A DNA stretch of 64,000 bases from Nitrososphaerota archaeon (GCA_028867735.1 JAGWFW010000002.1:1-64000), one strand, 5' to 3'; shown: positions 1-9,129, counted from the first letter of the stretch. Notes: generated from the sequence alone by a model not told the origin. A program made the numbers and translations.

Positions 1-822
1 CACTCCGAGCCCTGACCCTACTCCTGCCATGCCTCCTGGATTTTTGGCAGCGTCAGTCAGTGCTTGGCCTGCCTGGTACTGGAGGTAGTTGACTCCTAGA
101 ACGGACATTTGGGATTTTGTATCAATTGCCTTTTGAACCTCTTCTGGGAGGCTTATTGTAAGTCCTGATATCTTGTTAATCTCAACTCCATACTGGCCAA
201 AATTAGTTGATGCGTTGGCAAGTACGACCTGTTCGATATTTTGAAGGTTGGCGGCAAGTTCTGTCACCTTCAGGCCATTGTCCTTCATCTTTCCTACCGC
301 ATTGAATACCAGCAGAATCATCTGTTCTTTGAGCCTTGATTCAATGTCATCCGATGTCTGGGCAGCAAAAGTACCGACAAACTGGTTGACAAAGTTTTCC
401 GGTTGGGATATCTTCCACCTGTACTCTCCAAAGATTCGAAGATTTACTATGCCAAAGACGGGGTCGACAAACTGGTATGGCTGGGCCGAGCCAAATTTCC
501 CGTCAATGTATCTGTTCTGTAGATAGTATACCTCTGCAGCTTGCTGGACACCTGTAAAGAATTTTAAAAGACCGCCAACTATTGGCGCGTTAAAATCGGT
601 CAGGGCATATCTGTTTGGCTTGTCAAAATACGTCAGTACTTTTCCGTCCCTGAAAAACGCTGCAATCTCGTCTTCTCTTACTACAATGTTGTCGTTTAGT
701 CTTATCAGTCGCGGAACCTTCCACATGATGTTTCCCTCCTTGTACTGGGAATCCCATTCTATTGTGGTGGAACCAACGACACTTCCTCCGCCAAAGTCTG
801 GATCTTTTTTATGTCCGAACAT
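1..822 (-). CDS. SPFH/band 7 domain protein, partial
   Basis: The reading frame is open from an ATG at 822 to the window edge (274 codons seen; the C-terminus is missing). The N-terminus carries the pattern of virion-core-like SPFH proteins: an IEWDSQY segment and a VREDEIAAFFRDG segment near residues 20-60, then a helical SPFH-type region with LKEQMILLVFNAVGKMKDNG near residues 175-195. The end seen becomes Gly/Ala-rich (GGMAGVGSG), as in members that carry a C-terminal zinc ribbon, which would lie outside the window. Such proteins form oligomeric scaffolds at membranes. It follows a coiled-coil gene on the same strand by 49 bp, so the two are probably co-transcribed. Family call is from sequence pattern; the function in this organism is unknown. 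Confidence 0.75.
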   Translation of the reverse strand, partial: MFGHKKDPDFGGGSVVGSTTIEWDSQYKEGNIMWKVPRLIRLNDNIVVREDEIAAFFRDGKVLTYFDKPNRYALTDFNAPIVGGLLKFFTGVQQAAEVYYLQNRYIDGKFGSAQPYQFVDPVFGIVNLRIFGEYRWKISQPENFVNQFVGTFAAQTSDDIESRLKEQMILLVFNAVGKMKDNGLKVTELAANLQNIEQVVLANASTNFGQYGVEINKISGLTISLPEEVQKAIDTKSQMSVLGVNYLQYQAGQALTDAAKNPGGMAGVGSGLGV

Positions 823-871
823 CTATGCTTCACTTTTTGTCTTTCGTGTTATTATCATTTTCATTTATCAT

Positions 872-1429
872 CTATTTTGTTACCAGTATGTTTTCAACCG
901 ATTCAAGTCTTTGTTTCCAAGCGTGCTTAAAGTCTTCGAGCATTGGGCCAATCTTTGCGACAATTGCCTGCGCTGTTGCTGTTCCTGATGTATAGTCTCC
1001 AAGCGAACTTGTAATTGTGGAAAAGATCTGCTCTGCACTGTTTACAAAATTATAATCATATTCATACAACTTGTTTAGCGTACTCTCGTCTATCCTGATA
1101 TTTGGTGAAATTCCTGCAGATCCTTGCTGAGAGTGAAACACCTCGCCAGATATCTGCTGCAACTGTGAAATGGTTGAACCTATCGAAGTAAGACTGTTAA
1201 AATCCCCCTTGTCTGCCATTGCTTTTCTTATCATCTCAAGCTTGCTTTTTGCACCATCTAGCCTGTCAAATACCTGCTTTCTGAGAAGTTCATCTGCAGC
1301 TCTAATGTCCTCAAGCTTACGGTATTCTTTGAGCCCTGGTATGACAAGCTGCAGTTTTTTCAAAAAGCCTCGGCTTTCAGCTACCTTGTCTCTTAGGTCT
1401 GGACTATTTCCTGACATGTGTGACACCAT
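872..1429 (-). CDS. Helical protein of unknown function, partner of the SPFH gene
   Basis: A 185-residue, charged, predicted mostly alpha-helical protein with no recognised domain, signal peptide or membrane segment. An alternative start is the ATG at 1417 (MSGNSPDL). The ATG at 1429 is preferred because a TTAAG element lies about 26 bp upstream, which fits a leaderless archaeal transcript. It is directly upstream of the SPFH gene in the same direction, so a joint role at the membrane scaffold is a reasonable inference. I do not recognise the family. Confidence 0.7.
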   Translation of the reverse strand: MVSHMSGNSPDLRDKVAESRGFLKKLQLVIPGLKEYRKLEDIRAADELLRKQVFDRLDGAKSKLEMIRKAMADKGDFNSLTSIGSTISQLQQISGEVFHSQQGSAGISPNIRIDESTLNKLYEYDYNFVNSAEQIFSTITSSLGDYTSGTATAQAIVAKIGPMLEDFKHAWKQRLESVENILVTK

Positions 1430-1501
1430 ATGATATAATATTGCTTAAGTATTGCGTAACAAAATTAGTGTTAGGCTCTTTGAAAGGATTTGTCATTGAC
1501 A

Positions 1502-2275
1502 TCAAACTATGATTATGCCATTTGAGACAAGCCACTGTATTCCCTTGACAAAGTCCTGGTCCCCGACTTGTCCGTCTGACCACCACTTGGCAGTGTTCTT
1601 CACCCATGATGGAATCTGATGTGCCCCGTTTGTTGCAGAAGAGTTTGACTGTGTTGGTATCTGCATTATTCCCTGTTGTATTAGATACTGTATTCCCTTG
1701 ACAAAATCTTGGTCTCCGACCTGACCGCTAGCCCACCATCCGGCAGTTTTTTTCACCCATGAGGGAATCATTATGTTCTGAGTGCTGTTTTGTGGAGATG
1801 TTGTATTGGAATTTGGCGGTGGATTTGAGTTTGATGAACTGCCACTAAGATCAACAGTAAACGTTGCTGTTTCCGGTGGAATTGGATTGAATAATATTCC
1901 GTCAACCTCTACAATTACCTGGTATTTTGCAGCGTCTGGGAATTGACACTCGAAGTTGGTGATTGCTGCTGGATCTCCAATATGTTTGGCTCCGGTTCCA
2001 CATATCTGATTGTCTCCCTCCATTACAGACACTTTGTAATCTATGTGCTTCAGAAGCTGGTGAGTTGATTTATCAATAAAATTTATCATAAGATACGTGT
2101 CGCTATTAAGGGTTGGATTGGCAGGGTTGGTTGAAAATCCAATATCTAAAGTACCTCCGCTGGTGGGTTGTACGACCTGATCCGCATGAGCGGGAATCAT
2201 AACGACTACAACTAGCGCCAAAAGTCCAAGATAGATTGTTAGTTTACTCTTGGATGGAAAATTGCTGCCTTTCAT
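1502..2275 (-). CDS. Secreted protein with two C-terminal tryptophan-rich repeats
   Basis: A 257-residue exported protein. Residues about 10-31 form a signal peptide ending near AHA. Residues about 35-145 look like a beta-sandwich domain (paired cysteines in NQICGTG and NFECQFP), followed by an Asn/Ser/Pro linker. The C-terminus has two tandem copies of a roughly 38-residue module: IPSWVKKTAGWWASGQVGDQ-type at about 170-207 and a second copy reaching the last residue. The same module occurs in the proteins at 6404-7519 and 13973-14818. It probably sits on the outer cell surface. Function unknown; cell-wall or protein-binding roles are inference. Confidence 0.8.
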   Translation of the reverse strand: MKGSNFPSKSKLTIYLGLLALVVVVMIPAHADQVVQPTSGGTLDIGFSTNPANPTLNSDTYLMINFIDKSTHQLLKHIDYKVSVMEGDNQICGTGAKHIGDPAAITNFECQFPDAAKYQVIVEVDGILFNPIPPETATFTVDLSGSSSNSNPPPNSNTTSPQNSTQNIMIPSWVKKTAGWWASGQVGDQDFVKGIQYLIQQGIMQIPTQSNSSATNGAHQIPSWVKNTAKWWSDGQVGDQDFVKGIQWLVSNGIIIV

Positions 2276-2409
2276 ATCTTATCTTGTTTCAGACTGTATA
2301 TAAAAAAACTGTAACAAGGGTACGCATCACTTTTAAACTCAGATCAGGCAGTTTGCTAAAAAGATTCAAAAATTCATCCGATCATTTCTATTTGTACAAA
2401 GGACAAGAG

Positions 2410-3690
2410 ATGATAATTCGAAATTTCAAGCAACTCGCATCGGATAGTGATAAAAAACTGGCATTGAAAATTATTGAACGGGGTCTTGCAGCTGCTATGC
2501 CAAAAGATTCGCTTGACAGAATTGTCAGATTCTCGCACCTGCAAATAGGACGCAAAAGGTTGTCTCTCGGAGAATATGGCCGTATCCATGTAGTTGCCAT
2601 TGGCAAGTCGGCAGATCTGATGACAAAAGTAGTGGATTCTCGTACCAGACTACACGGCGGAATTGTGGTGATCCCCCGCAGCACACATTCCATGGTTAGC
2701 GGGAAAAAATTCACAGTATTACAGTCAAGCCATCCGATTCCAACTGCAAAAAGCGTCATTGCAGCAAGGAAGATTGTTGGCTTTCTCAAGTCACTTGACA
2801 CGACAGATCTTGTCATCTTTCTGATCTCTGGCGGTGCATCATCACTTGTCACGCTTCCTGATGGGATATCGCTAAAAGACAAACGACTGGTAACTGATCT
2901 CTTGTTAAAGTCTGGGGCAAACATACGTGAGGTTAACTGCGTAAGAAAGCATCTCTCTCAGGTAAAAGGAGGAAGACTAGTCGAATCACTTCGATGCAGC
3001 GCAGTATCCCTTGTAATGTCTGACGTGGTAGGGGACGATCTCTCCGTGATTGCCTCTGGAATCACGTATTGTGACAGGTCGACTTTTTCAGACGCAAAAA
3101 AAGTCCTGTTAAAATATGATCGCAAAAATCTTGTCCCAAAACCTGTCTGGAAAAGGATTGTTCTTGGAACCAGGGGTGCAATACCAGAGACGCCAAAAAA
3201 ACCAAGGATCGAAAATTATGTGATATCTACAAACAAGACGTGCATTCATACGATGGAAAAATATGCAAAAAAACTCGGGTTTACCACAAAAACAGTCTGG
3301 CCCTTGGAAGGGAATGTGAAATCGGCTGCGTCAAAACTCTTGCGACATTTTCCAAGCCCGAATTCATGCATTGTTTTTGGAGGGGAGACTACTGTCGCAG
3401 TTGAGGGAAAAGGAAAGGGGGGAAGAAATCAAGAACTTGTCCTGAATCTGATGAAAAAACTAAAAGATCGAAAAGAAAAAGTGATTGTTGTATCTGTTGG
3501 CACCGACGGAATTGATGGAAATACGTGCGCGGCAGGCGCAATTGCAGATTCTGCAGTGCAACCAAAATCTGCAGATGCATATCTGGACCAGAATAACTCG
3601 CATTGTTATTTTAAAAAATACGGAGGAGTAATTTTCACGGGTCCTACCCACACCAACCTGATGGATATTGGCCTGATCCTACGCAAGTAA
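2410..3690 (+). CDS. Glycerate 2-kinase (DUF4147/MOFRL family)
   Basis: The 426-residue length fits the archaeal glycerate kinase family that makes 2-phosphoglycerate from D-glycerate and ATP. Visible family segments: the N-terminal helix LKIIERGLAAAMPKDSLDRI, the Rossmann-type strand VVAIGKSAD, SSHPIPTAKS, the phosphate-binding FLISGGASSL, REVNCVRKHLSQVKGGRL, and the C-terminal MOFRL domain with GGETTVAVEGKGKGGRNQEL and VSVGTDGIDG. The frame is open further upstream to 2236, but that would overlap the divergent secreted-protein gene and add a non-conserved tail, so the ATG at 2410 is chosen. The 3' end overlaps the convergent gene by 12 bp. Cytosolic; role in glycerate use or a glycolytic side branch. 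Confidence 0.88.
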   Translation: MIIRNFKQLASDSDKKLALKIIERGLAAAMPKDSLDRIVRFSHLQIGRKRLSLGEYGRIHVVAIGKSADLMTKVVDSRTRLHGGIVVIPRSTHSMVSGKKFTVLQSSHPIPTAKSVIAARKIVGFLKSLDTTDLVIFLISGGASSLVTLPDGISLKDKRLVTDLLLKSGANIREVNCVRKHLSQVKGGRLVESLRCSAVSLVMSDVVGDDLSVIASGITYCDRSTFSDAKKVLLKYDRKNLVPKPVWKRIVLGTRGAIPETPKKPRIENYVISTNKTCIHTMEKYAKKLGFTTKTVWPLEGNVKSAASKLLRHFPSPNSCIVFGGETTVAVEGKGKGGRNQELVLNLMKKLKDRKEKVIVVSVGTDGIDGNTCAAGAIADSAVQPKSADAYLDQNNSHCYFKKYGGVIFTGPTHTNLMDIGLILRK

Positions 3691-4062
3691 AGCAGACGCC
3701 TTGTTGTTTTTCTGATCAATTGTCTGGTATTTGATCACAAGCCTTCGCTGATCTATTAATTGCCGAATGAATCCAACCCGAGCACTCACAAATGGATCGA
3801 TGATCGTCTTATTTTTTGCAAGATGTTCGAACATTGACTTGAGATCAAGCATGACATTTACTATATCCCCATTTTTTATTATGAACCTTCCAATGCTCCA
3901 AAAAATACCCACATGCAGTGCAACGTATTTTGATTGTTCAACTGATATCTTTTCATAATAATCTTCAATGTGAATCCTGGTTTGATCTGATCTTGTTTCA
4001 TTGTTCTCAATTGTCCACGAGATCTTTTTTGTGTCTCCGTCAAAATAATATGTGTGCTCCAT
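3679..4062 (-). CDS. Conserved small protein of unknown function
   Basis: A 127-residue soluble protein, with a beta-rich N-terminal half (MEHTYYFDGDTKKISWTIEN, reading like a domain of strand repeats) and a helical C-terminal half ending in RQLIDQRRLVIKYQTID. No signal peptide or membrane segment. It overlaps the convergent glycerate kinase by 12 bp and is divergently oriented from the small gene at 4139. I do not recognise a family. Confidence 0.65.
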   Translation of the reverse strand: MEHTYYFDGDTKKISWTIENNETRSDQTRIHIEDYYEKISVEQSKYVALHVGIFWSIGRFIIKNGDIVNVMLDLKSMFEHLAKNKTIIDPFVSARVGFIRQLIDQRRLVIKYQTIDQKNNKASALLA

Positions 4063-4138
4063 ATGTCAATCAAAAAGGTGTTGATTGTCTATATATTTTG
4101 AATATACAACTGAATAACAAAAATAAAAACTTGTTTTC

Positions 4139-4345
4139 GTGCTAGAAGCCAATTCATTCTTCACAAATATGGTGGATGAGTTGGTCGAGTTCTCGGCGTA
4201 CGATCCTGAACTTGCAGAAGGTCTCAAATGGATTGACAGCGAGGCTCAAAAACGAGGAATAACTTTTTACGAGATGGTCTTTCACGTTCTGCATAGGTAT
4301 GATGTAGACACTCGTGCAAAGGACTGGCTTGCTAAAAGAAATTAA
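4139..4345 (+). CDS. Small acidic helical protein, paralogue of the gene at 7854
   Basis: A 68-residue protein starting at GTG 4139; an in-frame ATG at 4169 (MVDELVEF) is an alternative. A TATA-like stretch (TATATATTTTG) lies about 40-50 bp upstream. It aligns along its middle with the protein at 7854-8087: DPELAEGLKWIDSEAQKRGI with DPKILAEISQLDEESRLLGI, then TFYEM with SFYDM. Neither has Cys/His clusters or a membrane segment. Function unknown; the shared E-x(5)-G-I-(T/S)-F-Y-(E/D)-M core marks a small family. Confidence 0.6.
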   Translation: MLEANSFFTNMVDELVEFSAYDPELAEGLKWIDSEAQKRGITFYEMVFHVLHRYDVDTRAKDWLAKRN

Positions 4346-4414
4346 ATCAGACTTTTCCAAATACGTAAATCGATCGCAAAATAATCTTTAAAATTATCTG
4401 AACAATAGGCCTAT

Positions 4415-4870
4415 GTGACGAAGAGATTTAACAAAGCCCCGAAAAAACTGTTTGACAAATTTTCATCATATTTTCCGCACTCTACGGTAGACGTCGTGAT
4501 ACGAAAGAACACCTCTTTCATCCTAGCTAAAAGGACCATTCTGCCGTACAAAAACAAATGGAACCTGCCTGGCGGGATTGTATTCAAGACAGAAAAACTA
4601 TCTGATGCGGCAAAAAAAGTGGCAAAAGAAGAGCTCAATCTTGCAGTCAAATTAGGGGGTTTCTTGGAGTCTATGAGAATCCAATACGCTCAAGACACGA
4701 TATATCGCATGTATTTCTTGCATCTGTTGTAGTGGGAACCATAGTTGCGAGATTTTCAGAGCAGCGACGTCAGGTTATTCAAGAATCCACCTCGTGACAT
4801 GGTGCCATACCAGAAAAAGATACTGCACGATGCAGATTCTGTTCTCAGGAAAAGATCAATGAAGAGCTGA
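4415..4870 (+). pseudogene. Nudix hydrolase broken by two in-frame stops
   Basis: A GTG start at 4415 opens a Nudix-type frame: NKWNLPGG followed by GIVFKTEKLSDAAKKVAKEE, which resembles the GDP-mannose mannosyl hydrolase variant of the Nudix box. The frame stops at TAG 4730-4732 after 105 codons and again at TAG 4742-4744. The same frame then continues as convincing C-terminal Nudix sequence (LRDFQSSDVRLFKNPPRDMV then PYQKKILHDADSV) to TGA 4868-4870, for a total of about 150 codons, the usual length for the family. Either the gene was recently inactivated or these are sequence errors; a 105-residue truncated product would lack the last strands and helix. Confidence 0.7.
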
Positions 4871-5038
4871 GCAAATGTCACCAAATATGTCTGGGTTATA
4901 CTGCCCTGCATACTGTTTGATGCTGGTACTGGGGGGAATTATCTTGCAGATTACATGCGGGATGAGAAAATCCGCCATGACAAAAACACCTATGAGCAAA
5001 CCACCGACCAAAATTATGATGCCAAAAGGTACCTTCAT
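4856..5038 (-). CDS. Small single-span membrane protein (tentative)
   Basis: A 60-residue frame starting at ATG 5038. Residues 5-30 are strongly hydrophobic (FGIIILVGGLLIGVFVMADF) and could form one membrane span, followed by a polar tail (TSIKQYAGQYNPDIFGDICS). It lies 52 bp downstream of citrate synthase on the same strand and overlaps the last bases of the broken Nudix gene. The clear N-terminal span and polar tail support a real protein, but there is no family assignment. Confidence 0.45.
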   Translation of the reverse strand: MKVPFGIIILVGGLLIGVFVMADFLIPHVICKIIPPSTSIKQYAGQYNPDIFGDICSALH

Positions 5039-5090
5039 AGCTTGGCAGTGTATCCGGCCTGTATAATAATCATTTAACTGATTTTTAATT

Positions 5091-6263
5091 TCAAGTCGGC
5101 ACCAGTCTTTTCTCAATTGGTATGTATTCGCAGCCTGACGGGCCGCAATATTTTCCAACGTAGACTGCTTTTGGCCTGTATAGCATTGGTTTTGGCTGTG
5201 CCTCTGCAAATTTTTCTTCAATCACATGGGCTGTCCATCCTGCAGTTCGTGAAATTGCAAAGATTGGCGTGTTAAGGTCCATCGGTATGCCGAGCATGTA
5301 ATATGTTGAGGCACTGTACAAGTCAACATTTGGAAAAATGTCAGAGCCCTTTACTTTTTTCATCTCCTCTTCTGTAACGTCTTCGACCTTTTTTGTAATT
5401 TTATACCATGGCTGCCCTGTCTTCTCTGATAACCTGCGCGACAGCTCCCTTAGAACCTCGGCCCTTGGGTCAAATGTCTTGTATACTGCATGACCCATTC
5501 CCATTATTCTTCCGCCTTTTGCAAGCTTTTCTTTTATTACCGACTCGACCCTGTCCTCTGTATGTATCTCTAAAAGCATCTTCATTACCTGAAAGTTTGC
5601 CCCGCCGTGAAGCTCTCCACTTAGCGCACCAATTGCAGCGCTCACTGCTGCATACATGTGGGCTCGAGTAGAGGCAACCTCCCTTGCGGCAAACGTAGAT
5701 GCGTTGAAGCTATGCTCTGCATGCAAAATCAAACATATGTCAAAGATCCTGGCAATTTCCGAATCAGGCTCTTTTCCTGTAAGCATGTAAAGAAAGTTTC
5801 CTGCATGCCCAAGCTTGGTTGATGGATGAATGACCTCTTTTCCATTTCTGATTCGGTCCCAATATGCTATGACTATTGGAATCTTTGAGATTAGATCAAT
5901 TGCCCTGTTGTAGTTTGCATGTCTGTAGTCCCCTTTTTCCTTGTCATATGCTGCCAGCTCTGATATGCGGGACTGGATGACATCCATTGGGTTGGCAGTT
6001 TTTGGAAGGTGCTGCAGGTTTTTTTCCACGTCGTCTGGTATATTTCGAACCTCGACTAGCCTGCTTGCAAAATCCGATAAAATTTTTTCAGTAGGCAGGT
6101 CGTCGTTGAGAAGAAGACAGGCAGTCTCCTCAAAATTTGATTTTTTTACAAGATCCAAGATATCGTATCCCCTATAGATCAGCTTGCCATTGATCCCGTC
6201 TATTGCACAAATCTTTGTATCGGCAACCTCGATATTGCGAAGTCCGATGTTCTTTGTCTCCAC
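5091..6263 (-). CDS. gltA: Citrate synthase
   Basis: A 390-residue type II citrate synthase joining oxaloacetate and acetyl-CoA. All key segments are visible: N-terminal IDGINGKLIYRGYDI, the catalytic histidine in LILHAEHSFNAST, GALSGELHGGANFQ, the second histidine in MGMGHAVYKTFDPRAEVL, the aspartate in FPNVDLYSAS, and the arginine in ISRTAGWTAHVIEE. The GTG at 6263 is chosen as the start. The frame is open 23 codons further to 6332, but that stretch is not conserved and contains an AT-rich TATA-like segment about 30-40 bp ahead of the GTG. In this group the enzyme serves a reductive or incomplete TCA route for biosynthesis. Confidence 0.93.
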   Translation of the reverse strand: METKNIGLRNIEVADTKICAIDGINGKLIYRGYDILDLVKKSNFEETACLLLNDDLPTEKILSDFASRLVEVRNIPDDVEKNLQHLPKTANPMDVIQSRISELAAYDKEKGDYRHANYNRAIDLISKIPIVIAYWDRIRNGKEVIHPSTKLGHAGNFLYMLTGKEPDSEIARIFDICLILHAEHSFNASTFAAREVASTRAHMYAAVSAAIGALSGELHGGANFQVMKMLLEIHTEDRVESVIKEKLAKGGRIMGMGHAVYKTFDPRAEVLRELSRRLSEKTGQPWYKITKKVEDVTEEEMKKVKGSDIFPNVDLYSASTYYMLGIPMDLNTPIFAISRTAGWTAHVIEEKFAEAQPKPMLYRPKAVYVGKYCGPSGCEYIPIEKRLVPT

Positions 6264-6403
6264 CTGTGTAATATTGAGAAAAATGTGTATTAAATTATTA
6301 CTACAAATGGAAAACTTTGATTCCGAGGGCAAATCAATGATTGCTCTTAAGGGTATTTTTTGTATAAAATGGCACCAGAACGGAGAAAAAAGCTGATTTG
6401 AAT

Positions 6404-7519
6404 CTACTTTATTATGTGGTTTTGTGACAGATACTGCATGATATCAGCAAACTCTTCTTTTGATATCTCTCCATTCAAAACCCACAGAGCTGGTTTTTGA
6501 ACCCATGGTGGTATGTTGCTGCCTTTGGCATCAAAATCATCCAGTAGTTCTTCAGTCCCGTTTTGATCTGCTGGGTACATGAGCCAGTTTGCCAAATCGT
6601 CTGAAATAGCTGCGGGGTCATCTTTTTGCAGCAAACCCAGCATGACACTGCTCGTAAGAAGTTTGTATTCTGGATAACAGTTTAGCATGATGAAGTGTTT
6701 TTTATGATAAAAATCCCAGTCAGCACATGCTACGTCATATTCATACTCTGAGTTGTCACCTTTCCAGTCAAACCCATTTTTGATCGAGGTGTTCGGATAT
6801 CCATGGCCCCGTACCAGAGTTATTGTGTTATTGTCATAGTTTGCCGATACCTGTGCATAGAGTGCATTTGGATAGAGAAAGATAACGTTCTGGTGGGAGG
6901 TTATGGCGTCAAATTCTTTTTTTGTGACATATTCGTTGTGTAACACTATGACTCGTTTGTACTGCTTCAAGATATCTGGATTCTTGTCAACATCCTCGTC
7001 TTTAACATAGGGGTAATCAAGTAATTTTAGTATCCATGCTCCGGCGATGCTTGACGCTTGTAATCCATTCACCTTATCTGGTATTGGAACGGTAAGGCAG
7101 CTAGAGTCGCATTGTTTTCTGTAATAATCGTAGAAACCATGTGTGCCATATGCGGCCTGCGTAAAGCTTGGATAAATGAATACTGTATCCTTTGGTTTGT
7201 CATACAGTCCTATACTGTGATAAAACGCATCAAGTTCTGGTTTGAGTGATAGTGAAAATGAGACTTGATTTCCTTGGTTGTCATAGGTTGGTACTACATT
7301 GAAGAGCATCTGGCTTGAAGGAATTTCCAATTTCTGCATATGACCTTCCGAGTTTGAAATTATTTCAAGACTGTCAGAGGAATTCTGCAAATTTGTAATT
7401 GAGGAAGTTCCACCAGAATCATTGCTGTCTTGTGCTTGGGCAACATGAGACGTTGCCAAATACATTACCGCAAGGAAAAGAACTAGAGAAATCCCTATTT
7501 TGCTCTCGTACAACCCCAT
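6404..7519 (-). CDS. Secreted protein with one C-terminal tryptophan-type repeat
   Basis: A 371-residue exported protein with a signal peptide at about residues 7-29 (ending HVAQAQ). The large central part, about 65-320, has no recognised fold; it includes a PSFTQAAYGTHGFYDYYRKQ segment, two cysteines in CDSSCLT, and VIVLHNEYVTKKEFDAI. The last 38 residues (IPPWVQKPALWVLNGEISKE onward, ending QYLSQNHIIK) are a degenerate copy of the module found twice at 1502-2275. Probably anchored at or near the cell surface; function unknown. Confidence 0.75.
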   Translation of the reverse strand: MGLYESKIGISLVLFLAVMYLATSHVAQAQDSNDSGGTSSITNLQNSSDSLEIISNSEGHMQKLEIPSSQMLFNVVPTYDNQGNQVSFSLSLKPELDAFYHSIGLYDKPKDTVFIYPSFTQAAYGTHGFYDYYRKQCDSSCLTVPIPDKVNGLQASSIAGAWILKLLDYPYVKDEDVDKNPDILKQYKRVIVLHNEYVTKKEFDAITSHQNVIFLYPNALYAQVSANYDNNTITLVRGHGYPNTSIKNGFDWKGDNSEYEYDVACADWDFYHKKHFIMLNCYPEYKLLTSSVMLGLLQKDDPAAISDDLANWLMYPADQNGTEELLDDFDAKGSNIPPWVQKPALWVLNGEISKEEFADIMQYLSQNHIIK

Positions 7520-7853
7520 TCACGTTTAGATATGAGATGATTTTATATGTTGTTGAGGATTGGGCATAATTCAAACCTCTTTTACTACAATGACAAGTCT
7601 GTTTAATAGAATGATCTAAGTTTTGTATTGATTTTCTCTGACAAAGCTTCAAATCAGAACACTCTGGTTAGGCAAGCCCTCGGTCCAACACTATCCAAAA
7701 GTGTGTATCAGGTGAAAAAACAACCACACAACTGTAAAAGTTTTACATAAGAACATAACTATCGCTAAGAGCTGAAAATGGTAAAAAATTAAGCAGTTGG
7801 TCTAATCTAACAACTATGATGTATATAGCAAAATTTTCAATGAATTGTTTAAA
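7520..7853 (+). other. Divergent intergenic region
   Basis: 334 bp between the secreted-protein gene (minus) and the small gene at 7854 (plus). AT-rich, with stops in all frames; no RNA gene or convincing repeat. The only interpretable element is the TATATA promoter of the right-hand gene at 7822-7827. Confidence 0.6.
7822..7827 (+). promoter_or_regulatory. TATA box of the 7854 gene
   Basis: TATATA ends 26 bp before ATG 7854, the spacing expected for an archaeal leaderless transcript. It supports ATG 7854 over the in-frame TTG at 7845. Confidence 0.6.
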
Positions 7854-8087
7854 ATGGTTCAACTGGAAGAAGATTTCATAAAGCTAGTAGACAGTTTCGT
7901 GGTGGAAACAAAGGATCCGAAAATCTTGGCCGAGATATCACAGCTTGACGAGGAATCAAGACTGCTTGGAATCTCGTTTTATGACATGTATTGTGTGATA
8001 GTCCAAGACGGGACAAAACACAAATCTCTTGTCTCAGAGTTTAAGACCTACATGAACCTCAAAAAACCTGCGACTTTTGCAGTCTAG
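7854..8087 (+). CDS. Small acidic helical protein, paralogue of the gene at 4139
   Basis: A 77-residue protein. The middle (DPKILAEISQLDEESRLLGI then SFYDM) aligns with the product of 4139-4345; the C-terminus is longer, with a KTYMNLKKPA tail. A TATA box at 7822-7827 decides the start. Soluble, no cofactor motifs. Both family members sit next to unrelated genes on the plus strand, suggesting an old duplication and an independent promoter for each. Function unknown. Confidence 0.65.
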   Translation: MVQLEEDFIKLVDSFVVETKDPKILAEISQLDEESRLLGISFYDMYCVIVQDGTKHKSLVSEFKTYMNLKKPATFAV

Positions 8088-8148
8088 ATCAAAATTGAAA
8101 ACATTGCCGTTTTTGGTTTAAATGAGGGTGTTTCCGCCTTGTTAATTC

Positions 8149-9129
8149 TTGGCAAGAACAAAAGTTGTCTGTATTTCTCACAAGGAAGATGCCGATGGCA
8201 TAGGCGCGGCATCGCTGATAAGACAGGCCTTTGGCGGGGATACAAGACTTGTCGATTACCCTGGACTCATGACAGAGCTTGAGCAGCTACGAAATGACGA
8301 CTCGATAAAAACAGTATACATATGCGACCTGGGATTGAGCAAGACAAACCAAGACCAATTCGTTGATCTCTTAAAAGATTTGAGGAAAAAACACGTTGCC
8401 GTGACCTACATTGACCATCACGACTTGGAAGACAACATAAAGAAAAAAATCCAATCCCTAAAGGTCAAACTGATTCATACTATAAACGAGTGTACCACAG
8501 TCCAAGTCTACGATGCATTCAAGTCAAAACTAAACGATCACAGTTCTCTGATTGCTGCATGTTCTGCAGTTACAGATTACATGGAAGACAGGCCAATCGG
8601 CTCAAAACTATTACAAAGATTTGACAGGCAATTCATTCTGCTAGAGGCAACAGTTCTCACCTTTACCATCGTGAGCCATCAAAAGGATAGCGAATACCTG
8701 CTGTATCTTGTAGAGGAGCTCAGCCAACTAAAATATCCGCATGACATTCCAAATACTTTTGAATTTGCCCGCATACAGGCTGAAAGAATTTCCGGGGTCA
8801 TTCAAAAAGTCAAGGATAACATGAAGAAGATGAAAAATCTGGCATACATGGAGGTCACAGATTCCGGAGCAAGCATGGTTGTGAATTTTGTACTGGGTCT
8901 TTCAGGAAAAGACGTCGGAGTGTCATACAAGTTCAGAGAGGAAAAGGGAATCTATGCGGTGTCGATAAGGGGCTCAAAATCCTGCAAACTGCATCTTGGA
9001 AGGATTGTCAACCAGCTTGCGACAGATCTTGGCGGTTCAGGGGGAGGACACGACAAGGCATGCGGTGCGGTCATACCAAAAGAGAAAATCTCCCAGTTTA
9101 TAAAAAAATTCAATTCTAAGATTGACTGA
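8149..9129 (+). CDS. DHH/DHHA1 family phosphoesterase
   Basis: A 326-residue member of the DHH superfamily (RecJ-like exonucleases, GAN-type nucleases, oligoribonucleases). Metal-ligand motifs seen: SHKEDADGIGAASL near residue 10, YICDLG near 57, TYIDHHD near 89, and the C-terminal DHHA1 signature GGSGGGHDKACGA near 300. It probably hydrolyses phosphodiester bonds in single-stranded nucleic acid in the cytosol; the exact substrate cannot be read from sequence. The start is a TTG at 8149 with TTTAAAT at 8117-8123, matching leaderless spacing. The 3' end overlaps the convergent RidA gene by 14 bp. Confidence 0.85.
   Translation: MARTKVVCISHKEDADGIGAASLIRQAFGGDTRLVDYPGLMTELEQLRNDDSIKTVYICDLGLSKTNQDQFVDLLKDLRKKHVAVTYIDHHDLEDNIKKKIQSLKVKLIHTINECTTVQVYDAFKSKLNDHSSLIAACSAVTDYMEDRPIGSKLLQRFDRQFILLEATVLTFTIVSHQKDSEYLLYLVEELSQLKYPHDIPNTFEFARIQAERISGVIQKVKDNMKKMKNLAYMEVTDSGASMVVNFVLGLSGKDVGVSYKFREEKGIYAVSIRGSKSCKLHLGRIVNQLATDLGGSGGGHDKACGAVIPKEKISQFIKKFNSKID

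Noticed and set aside
4856-5221. 121-codon minus frame running into citrate synthase
   Set aside because: Its first half is a shadow of the citrate synthase 3' end; only the part from ATG 5038 is kept.
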